From Clostridium sp. AM58-1XD (GTDB lineage Bacteria > Bacillota > Clostridia > Lachnospirales > Lachnospiraceae), in contig NZ_QSDR01000002.1 in assembly GCF_003464085.1 (NCBI RefSeq), forward strand, positions 1 through 64,000: a DNA stretch of 64,000 nucleotides, in the 5' to 3' direction. The notes beneath the pieces were generated by a model. It saw nothing but the letters and a program-made list of their open reading frames with translations. It was not told where the DNA came from and did no database searches. The translations under genes and the position numbers were made by a program. Position 1 is the first letter of the stretch; each line of letters begins with the position of its first letter. Shown in pieces: positions 58,168 through 64,000 of the stretch.

Positions 58168-58219
58168 ATACCCCCTTGCTATGCTGATACAGTATATGCA
58201 AAGGGGGTATTCAACATTC
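58168..58219 (-). promoter_or_regulatory. Sigma-E-like promoter and palindrome before spoIVA
   Basis: On the minus strand GAATGTT (58213-58219) and CATATACT (58191-58198) are 14 bases apart, close to the mother-cell sigma-E consensus (KMATATT, 14, CATACANT). Overlapping this, AATACCCCCTTTGC (58198-58211) is complementary, with one bulge, to GCAAGGGGGTATT (58168-58180), which contains the ribosome binding site AAGGGGG of spoIVA. Confidence 0.6.
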
Positions 58220-58237
58220 ATACAAAAAACGGCCGTG

Positions 58238-58350
58238 ATTATTGCAAAATTTAAATCAGCATTGCCACCAATACCAGATTCCGTTCCAGGCGGTAGCCAA
58301 GTCACTCCATCTGGTATCGTTGACAATTCTTTGTTTTTTACAGCACTAGC
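58238..58350 (-). repeat. Nested-hairpin dispersed element, copy 5
   Basis: On the minus strand ATTGTCAACGATACCAGAT pairs with ATCTGGTATTGGTGGCAAT, with G-U pairs and one mismatch. The loop has AGTGACTTGGC, ACCGCCTG and GGAACGGA. Outer arms near GTGCTGTAAAA and TTTTGCAATA pair. It lies between livF and spoIVA and probably ends the liv transcript. Confidence 0.72.
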
Positions 58351-58366
58351 CGCCTGGAAATACGGG

Positions 58367-59076
58367 CTATTCGCTCAGGTATGCTTTCTTTACCTGGTCG
58401 TTATTCATCAGTTCTTTCGCGTCGCCGGTCAGTACGATGTTTCCCGTTTCCAGAACGTACGCCCGGTCCGCAATAGAAAGGGCCTTTTTGGCGTTCTGTT
58501 CGACGAGAAGAACCGTTGTTCCGTCCTCGTTAATTTTCTGTATGATATCAAAAATCTCATTTACGTAAATCGGTGAAAGTCCCATGGAAGGCTCGTCCAT
58601 GACGATCAGCTTTGGATGGCTCATAAGCGCTCTTCCCATCGCCAGCATCTGCTGTTCTCCTCCGGAAAGCGTGCCTGCCATCTGCTCTTTTCTCTCTTCC
58701 AGACGCGGAAACCGCTTGTAAATCATCGCCAGCGTATCTTCCATTTCCTTCTTATCGCTTCTCGTATACGCTCCCATCTTCAGGTTCTGAAGGACCGTCA
58801 GGTGAGCGAACACTCTGCGCCCCTCCGGCACATGGGCGATTCCCATGGAACCAGTTTATATCCGGGCAGCCTCGTAATATTTTTTCCTTCATATATGATA
58901 CTGCCTTCCTTGGAAGGAATCAGTCCTGTAACCGTATGCAGGGTGGTCGTCTTGCCTGCTCCGTTCGCGCCGATCAGAGCGATGATTTCTCCCTGGTTTA
59001 CTTCGAAGGAAATTCCTTTTAAAGCCTGAATGACCCCATAAAAGACTTCGAGATCCTTTACTTCCAACATTGCCAT
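58367..59076 (-). pseudogene. livF: Branched-chain amino acid ABC transporter ATPase LivF, frame-broken
   Basis: LivF is one of two ATPases of the high-affinity Leu/Ile/Val importer. The start MAMLEVKDLEVFYGVIQALK and Walker A GANGAGKTTTLHT are followed by GYKLV, where the frame breaks at about 58850. One extra base (C or T) restores MGIAHVPEGRRVFAHLTVLQ and the rest: LSGGEQQMLAMGRALM, LIVMDEPSMGLSP and LLVEQNAKKAL. The joined length of about 236 residues is normal. It is the last gene of livJHMGF. Confidence 0.9.
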
Positions 59077-59088
59077 AACCGTTTCCTC

Positions 59089-59847
59089 CTACTCTCCAAG
59101 ATATGCCGTAATTACCTGCGGATTATGAAGCACCTCTGATGTCTCTCCCTCTGTGAGCACCTGGCCGAAATTGAGTACGGTCAGATGCTCACAGATTCCT
59201 GAAACAAGCTTCATATCATGCTCGATAAGCAGGATCGTCATGTCAAAATTGTCTCTTACAAAGCGTATGGTATCCATCAGCTCCGCCGTTTCGTTGGGGT
59301 TCATACCGGCGGCTGGTTCATCCAGAAGCAGAAGCTTCGGGTTCGTAGCAAGGGCTCTCGCAATCTCCAGCTTGCGCTGTTTGCCGTAAGGAAGGTTGGA
59401 TGCCTTGTAATCATATTCCCCATCCAGATCGAATACCTTCAGAAGCTCCATAGCCCGTTCATCCATTTCATGCTCTTTTTTGTAGTATGAAGGAAGGCGG
59501 AAAACAGCGCTCAGGGTGGAGTAGGAATAGTGATTGTGAAGGCCTGCCTTAACGTTGTCCAGTACGCTTAAATTGTGAAAAAGGCGGATATTCTGAAAGG
59601 TTCTCGCGATGCCTTCTTTGTTGATATCGATCGTATTTTTCCCACTGATATTCTTTCCGTCCAGCAGAATGGAACCGGTATCCGGTTTATACACGCCTGT
59701 CAGGAGATTGAATACCGTCGTTTTTCCGGCGCCGTTCGGTCCGATTAGTCCGTAAAGTTCCCCTTTTTCTATAGTAATGTGAAAATTATTTACTGCCTTC
59801 AGGCCGCCGAAGGAGATACTGAGATTTTTAACTTCCAGCATAGCCAT
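59089..59847 (-). CDS. livG: Branched-chain amino acid ABC transporter ATPase LivG
   Basis: The 252-residue ATPase begins MAMLEVKNLSISFGGLKAVN and has Walker A GLIGPNGAGKTTVFNLLTG, ARTFQNIRLFHNLSVLDNV (LivG type), a signature region YGKQRKLEIARALATNPKLLLLDEPAAGMNPNE and the H-loop LLIEHDMKLV. The family assignment is firm. It is 13 bases from livF and overlaps none. GGAGG lies 9 bases before the ATG. Confidence 0.96.
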   Translation of the reverse strand: MAMLEVKNLSISFGGLKAVNNFHITIEKGELYGLIGPNGAGKTTVFNLLTGVYKPDTGSILLDGKNISGKNTIDINKEGIARTFQNIRLFHNLSVLDNVKAGLHNHYSYSTLSAVFRLPSYYKKEHEMDERAMELLKVFDLDGEYDYKASNLPYGKQRKLEIARALATNPKLLLLDEPAAGMNPNETAELMDTIRFVRDNFDMTILLIEHDMKLVSGICEHLTVLNFGQVLTEGETSEVLHNPQVITAYLGE

Positions 59848-59848
59848 A

Positions 59849-60925
59849 TTATGCCGCCTCCTTTGCCTGTGGTTTATTCTTCCTGAATTTGCCCATGAAT
59901 TGCTCTCTGTATGAAATCAGAGCCGGTGCGGAGCTGAAAATCATGATAACGATCAGGATAATCGCATAGATGAGCATTCGGTAATTGTTCATGCCGCGGA
60001 GCAGCTCCGGAAGTACAGTCAGAATGACTGCTGCGATCACCGATCCCCGGATATTGCCGATGCCGCCCAGCACCACGAATACAAGGATCATGATCGATTG
60101 GTTGTATCCGAAGTTCTTCGGAAGGGCTGTCAGCGTCGTCAGGTTATGGGCATAAAGAACACCGCCAACACCTGCCAGGGCAGCTGAAACCGTAAATGCC
60201 AGCAGTTTGTATTTTGTCACGGAAAGGCCGACGGACTGAGCCGCAATCCTGTTGTCCCGGATCGCCATAACTGCGCGGCCCGTTCTGGAATTAATCAGAT
60301 TCTGTACGATAAAAAGGGTAATGAGAATCAGAATAATCCCTATTGTAAAATTGGCTGCCTTCGGTGTACCCGTTATTCCCTGTGCTCCCTTGATCAGCAT
60401 TTCCCCTCCCTTTTCCATGTGAAGGGAGGCCGCATCTTTCATGGAAAAGTGAAAGCCCTGAGAATCACGGCCGAGATACATGGCATTGACGATATTTTTT
60501 ATAATCTCGCCAAAGGCCAAAGTTACAATCGCAAGATAATCTCCCTGCAGCCTAAGAACGGGAATACCGATCAGTATTCCGAACAGAGCTGCTGTCGCTG
60601 CGCCTGTAAGGACGGCAAAGATAAAGCATATCGTCGTATTTGGGATTGCCGCCGTCATGCATTTCGTAAACAGCGCTCCGCTAAAAGCACCGACGCACAT
60701 AAAGCCGGCGTGCCCAAGGCTCAGCTCTCCGGAAATTCCCACGACAAGGTTCAGAGAAACGGCCATAATTACATAGATGCATACAGGCACGAGAAGTCCC
60801 TTCATCAGGCTCGATACATGGCCGCCCCTTAACATCATTTGAATGATTATATAAGCTGCAATTACAATTGCGTACGTAACTGCATTTTCTTTCCAAGTTT
60901 TATTCCGTACTTTTCTCTTTTTCAT
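59849..60925 (-). CDS. livM: Branched-chain amino acid ABC transporter permease LivM
   Basis: The 358-residue permease has eight to ten membrane segments and family motifs SLNLVVGISGELSLGHAGFMCVGAF, GDYLAIVTLAFGEIIKN, AIRDNRIAAQSVGLSVTKYK and LGGIGNIRGSVIAAVIL. It forms the membrane channel with LivH. The start is 8 bases past the livH stop and its end is one base from livG. Confidence 0.95.
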   Translation of the reverse strand: MKKRKVRNKTWKENAVTYAIVIAAYIIIQMMLRGGHVSSLMKGLLVPVCIYVIMAVSLNLVVGISGELSLGHAGFMCVGAFSGALFTKCMTAAIPNTTICFIFAVLTGAATAALFGILIGIPVLRLQGDYLAIVTLAFGEIIKNIVNAMYLGRDSQGFHFSMKDAASLHMEKGGEMLIKGAQGITGTPKAANFTIGIILILITLFIVQNLINSRTGRAVMAIRDNRIAAQSVGLSVTKYKLLAFTVSAALAGVGGVLYAHNLTTLTALPKNFGYNQSIMILVFVVLGGIGNIRGSVIAAVILTVLPELLRGMNNYRMLIYAIILIVIMIFSSAPALISYREQFMGKFRKNKPQAKEAA

Positions 60926-60933
60926 ATCCGTAC

Positions 60934-61814
60934 CTACACTTTCTCACTGATTTTTCTTCCCAGAATCCCAGTCGGCTTAACTAACAGCACAATAATAAGC
61001 ACAGAGAATACGATCGCATCAGAAAGCTGTGAAGAGATATAAGCCTTTGACAGCGATTCGATTACGCCAAGAAGGATTCCGCCCAGGAAAGCCCCCGGTA
61101 TAGAGCCGATTCCTCCGAATACGGCGGCCACAAAGGCTTTGATACCAGGCATTGCGCCCGTGTATGGAGTCAGGGTCGGATATGCAGAGCAAAGGAGTAC
61201 GCCTGCAACAGCAGCCAGAGCAGAACCAATTGCAAATGTAAGGGCAATTGTTCCGTTTACATTAATGCCCATAAGCGTAGCCGCGTCTCTGTCTTCGGAA
61301 ACGGCCAGCATGGCCTGTCCTGCTTTTGATTTATTGATAAAGGTCAGCAATGCAATCATGATCACGATACATGCTGCAATGGTAACCATGGTTTCCCCGG
61401 AAATAATCAGTTTTCCTCCTGCCAGCTTTAACGATGGCACGGAAACTACGGAAGTAAATGACTTTGTATTTGCGCCGAACATGAGAAGCGCAATATTCTG
61501 TAACAGATAACTGACACCGATTGCCGTAATAAGAACTGCCAGAGGTGAAGCTCCGCGGAGTGGGCGGTAAGCAACAAACTCAATAATCATGCCTAAAAGC
61601 GTGCAGACAACGACAGCGACCAGGATGCCCACAGCAGGCGGCAGTCCCATGCTGCTGACTGTAACAAATACCATATAACCGCCAACCATGATGATATCTC
61701 CATGAGCGAAATTCAGCATCTTGGCAATTCCGTAAACCATTGTATATCCAAGGGCTATAATCGCGTATACGCTGCCAAGCTGACGCCATTAACTAAATAG
61801 GAAATAAAGCTCAT
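60934..61814 (-). pseudogene. livH: Branched-chain amino acid ABC transporter permease LivH, frame-broken near the start
   Basis: From the ATG at 61814 the frame reads MSFISYLVNGVSL and then breaks at about 61775. One added G in the gene sense (GGG for GG) gives SLGSVYAIIALGYTMVYGIA, the conserved LivH start, and joins NFAHGDIIMVGGYMV. AVSEDRDAATLMGINVNGTIA and AVFGGIGSIPGAFLGGILLGV are further LivH motifs. The joined length is about 294 residues. A 200-base gap with hairpins separates it from livJ. Confidence 0.9.
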
Positions 61815-61860
61815 TTCTTACACCTCTTGTTTTTTCATTTTTGTAAAAGGATATGAATAT

Positions 61861-61964
61861 GAAAGAAAAAGAGGATTTTTGGCGGCTCAGAGCCGCCGGT
61901 TGAAATCCTCTTTCATACTTGCCTGTGTAAAACCATAGAAGCAGGAACGCTGTTACGTTCCTGC
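61861..61964 (-). promoter_or_regulatory. Two hairpins between livJ and livH
   Basis: AGAGGATTT (61870-61878) pairs with AAATCCTCT (61903-61911), enclosing GGCGGCT/AGCCGCC with a three-base loop; a T run follows on the minus strand. A second stem, GCAGGAACG and CGTTCCTGC, spans 61941-61964. Such hairpins after a binding-protein gene usually stop most transcription or protect the livJ mRNA end, giving more binding protein than permease. Confidence 0.65.
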
Positions 61965-62013
61965 CGCCAGGTCTTCATTCCGGAAAATCCGGGAATTGTC
62001 CGTACGTTATGGA

Positions 62014-63260
62014 TTACTCCATAGCTGTATATGCGCCGTTTTCGATCTTAACAGCCTTTGGTGCCTTGTTCGGCTCGCCTTCTGCTGTCCAGGTCATCTT
62101 TTCGCCGCTTACACTTGTAAGCGCTTCGATGGAAATGTTCGGCATAGAAGCGGAAAGTGCTTCACAAATAGCTGCTGTATCCATATCCGGAGTAGCCTTT
62201 GCATCTTCTGCTGCTGCTTGATCGCATAAACTGCATCATATGCATCTGCTGCAAACTGGATCGGAATTTCTTTATATTTCTCTTTGTATGTATTTACAAA
62301 ATTAGCTGTCAGCTCATCCGTTGCATCTGCTGCGAATGGGGTCAGAAGCATAAGTCCCTCTGCTAAGGACGTATCGAAGTTCTCTACCTGAAGGATACCG
62401 TCCATACCGTCGCATCCGAAGAATGCCGGTGCGAAATCCATGGCGTTTGCCTGAGAAAGGATCAGAGAAGCCTCTGTATAATAAATCGGCAGGAACACCA
62501 ATTCTGCGCCGCTGTCTTTTGCCTTCTGAAGCTGAGTATTGAAGTCTGTGTTGCTGTCGGCTGTAAATGCTTCTGCTGTTACAATCTCAATGCCCTGTGT
62601 CTCTGCTTCTTCTGCGAACTGCTCGTAAATACCGCTGGAGTAAACGCTGGAGCTGTCATAAATAACTGCAACTTTGCTTGCAAGCTTGTGTTCGCCGATA
62701 TATTTTGCGGAAGCTGCGCCCTGTGCCGGGTCGGAGAAGCATACGCGGAATACGTTCGGGTTCGCCGCGCACTCTACTGCAGAACCGGATGGTGTAATCT
62801 GGAAAACGCCGTCAGCGAAAGACTGTCCTGCAACCTCGATACATGGCGTAGATGTGGTAGTTCCTACAAGCGCCTGCATTCCCCAGTCCTTTAATGTGTT
62901 ATAAGCGTTAAGCGCTTTTTCAGAATCGTTTTCATCATCCTGGAAATTGTACTCAACCTGGTATCCGTTGATACCGCCTGCCGCATTGATCTCATCGATA
63001 GCGATCTGTGCGCCGTTCTGTACGGCTGTTCCGTATACGGCTGCACCGCCTGTGATCGGGCCGATACCGCCGATCTTAAATACGCTGCCGTCTGCCGCTT
63101 CTGTACCTTCTGCAGGTTTGGAAGCGTCTTCCTTTGCCTCTGCTGCTGTTGACTCAGCCGCCTTGCTATCTGCTGCAGTCTCTTTTGTGTCTGAACCGCC
63201 GCATGCGGTTAAGGATGCCGCCATAACAGCAGCCAGACCTAAGCTTACTACTCGTTTCAT
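62014..63260 (-). pseudogene. livJ: Branched-chain amino acid binding lipoprotein LivJ, frame-broken near the end
   Basis: The periplasmic-binding-type protein captures Leu/Ile/Val at the cell surface. It has a lipoprotein signal with lipobox LTACGG, an Ala/Glu/Ser-rich linker, and a type I binding fold (FKIGGIGPITGGAAVYGTAV, GVFQITPSGSAVECAANPNVFR, KVAVIYDSSSVYSSG, FDTSLAEGLMLLTPF). After DAYDAVYAIK the frame breaks at about 62218. One extra G in the gene sense gives KAAAEDAKATPDMDTAAICE and continues to the stop at 62014, ending AYTAME. It is the first gene of the operon with a strong promoter. Confidence 0.9.
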
Positions 63261-63293
63261 AATAATTCCTCCTCTTCTTTAAGCGAATATGCA

Positions 63294-63330
63294 AAAATGG
63301 CTTTCCAGGAGTTCCTGCAAAAGCCATTTT
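63294..63330 (-). promoter_or_regulatory. Hairpin with T run in the livJ leader
   Basis: AAAATGGCTTT (63294-63304) is an exact inverted copy of AAAGCCATTTT (63320-63330); on the minus strand the stem ends in TTTTT. It lies after the predicted liv promoter and before the livJ ribosome binding site, and also after the gpsA stop. It may be the gpsA terminator or a liv attenuator. Confidence 0.6.
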
Positions 63331-63348
63331 CGAAATAAGCTTTGTTCA

Positions 63349-63377
63349 ATTATATATATATCGATTTCCCTTGTCAA
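63349..63377 (-). promoter_or_regulatory. liv operon promoter
   Basis: On the minus strand a perfect TTGACA (63372-63377) and a perfect TATAAT (63349-63354) are 17 bases apart. It lies 4 bases past the gpsA stop codon and about 90 bases before livJ. Confidence 0.85.
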
Positions 63378-63381
63378 TATT

Positions 63382-64000
63382 TTAAAGCGAAAAAGTGTTG
63401 AAATCTTCCCACAAAAGCCCTGTATTTTCAATCCTTTTATCTCTCAGCATCAGCTCTTTCACTGCCTCTGCCGCTGACTTTCCATCGAAAAGGACCTCGT
63501 TTACCTGCTCAATAATCGGCATGGGGATATCATACTGCTTCGAAAGCGCAAGTGCTGCTTTGGCAGAATACACGCCTTCCACTACCATTTTTACTTCCTT
63601 CATAGCCTCTTCCATGGTATAGCCTTTGCCGATCAGGATACCTGCCCGCCTGTTGCGGCTGTGCATGCTGGCACACGTCACGATCAAATCGCCGATACCG
63701 GAAAGGCCGCAGAATGTTTCAAATTTTCCGCCCATAGCCATTCCAAGACGGGTAATTTCCGCAATTCCTCTCGTAATCAGGGCTGCCTTCGTATTATCTC
63801 CATACCCCAGCCCGTCAGCGACTCCGGCCGCCAGGGCGATGACGTTCTTTAAGGAACCGCCCAGTTCGATGCCAAGGATGTCGGGGCTCGTATAGACACG
63901 GAACACTTCGCTCATGAAAATGTTCTGGATATACTCAGCCGTCTTTCTGTCATGTGCTCCTGTTACACATGTAGTCGGAATGCCGCGGCTGACTTCTTCT
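63382..64000 (-). CDS. gpsA: NAD(P)H-dependent glycerol-3-phosphate dehydrogenase, C-terminal part
   Basis: GpsA reduces dihydroxyacetone phosphate to sn-glycerol-3-phosphate for phospholipid synthesis. The window edge removes the N-terminal NAD domain. Visible parts are the end of that domain ([19 protein letters not shown]), then [41 protein letters not shown] with the catalytic Lys, [21 protein letters not shown] and [14 protein letters not shown], followed by the normal C-terminus. It is open to the right edge with no break. Confidence 0.96.
   Translation of the reverse strand, partial: EEVSRGIPTTCVTGAHDRKTAEYIQNIFMSEVFRVYTSPDILGIELGGSLKNVIALAAGVADGLGYGDNTKAALITRGIAEITRLGMAMGGKFETFCGLSGIGDLIVTCASMHSRNRRAGILIGKGYTMEEAMKEVKMVVEGVYSAKAALALSKQYDIPMPIIEQVNEVLFDGKSAAEAVKELMLRDKRIENTGLLWEDFNTFSL

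Noticed and set aside
1..64000. CRISPR arrays, tRNA, rRNA, prophage or integrated element
   Set aside because: No regularly spaced repeats, no tRNA-like cloverleaf or rRNA sequence, and no phage or conjugation genes were recognised on either strand.

Overview
The window is a stretch of low-to-mid GC chromosome from a spore-forming, Gram-positive anaerobe of the class Clostridia, most likely a member of the Lachnospiraceae. Support for this comes from the sporulation genes spoIVA, yqfC and yqfD, the order radC-mreC-mreD-mrdA-minCDE-rodA-mgsA, the sepF-ylmH-lspA-rluD cluster, DUF4321, DUF896 and DUF3048 proteins, and strong GGAGG ribosome binding sites. Nearly all genes after base 8,300 lie on the minus strand. 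Most are core genes; no prophage, CRISPR array, rRNA or tRNA was seen.

Layout. Bases 1-500 hold the tail of an unidentified gene and short direct repeats, possibly the end of a mobile element. Bases 505-2557 (+) carry a YitT membrane protein and a winged-helix protein. Bases 2739-6061 (-) carry an LCP-family wall-polymer ligase and an NlpC/P60 hydrolase. glmS (+) follows with its own promoter and terminator. From 8359 to 25668 (-) lies a large block for envelope growth and division: cytidylate kinase-like protein, rluD-like, lspA, aroB, ylmH, sepF, yggS, an HlyD-like protein, a P-loop protein, a lipoprotein carboxypeptidase, mgsA, rodA, minE, minD, minC, mrdA, mreD, mreC, radC and a DUF4321 protein. 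From 25805 to 34419 (-) are a YnbB-like PLP enzyme, miaA, mutL, mutS and miaB (translation fidelity and mismatch repair). From 34639 to 40488 are proA, a folate cyclo-ligase, a DUF896 protein, proB and two flavoproteins. From 40639 to 48868 are a small membrane protein, a SpoVB-like flippase, a DUF3048 lipoprotein, ybeY, phoH, yqfD, yqfC, a MATE exporter and rpsU. From 49007 to 58163 are alaS, an LprI-like protein, an orphan protein, rnhA, an RNA-type metallo-beta-lactamase and spoIVA. The right end carries the branched-chain amino acid transporter livJHMGF and the 3' part of gpsA.

Two things stand out. First, a dispersed intergenic element occurs five times, plus one reduced copy, in both orientations. 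It is a nested hairpin: an outer arm like GTGYTGCAAAA, an inner stem whose sequence differs from copy to copy but still pairs, and a conserved loop of about 30 nt containing GGAACGGA. One copy has a perfect 20-bp inner stem and lies between the predicted alaS promoter and its start codon. Second, about sixteen otherwise normal genes carry a one-base frame break, nearly all explicable as a short homopolymer that is one base too short. Because essential genes (alaS, mrdA, minD, aroB) are affected, sequencing or assembly error is the likeliest cause. I report each as one gene spanning the break.
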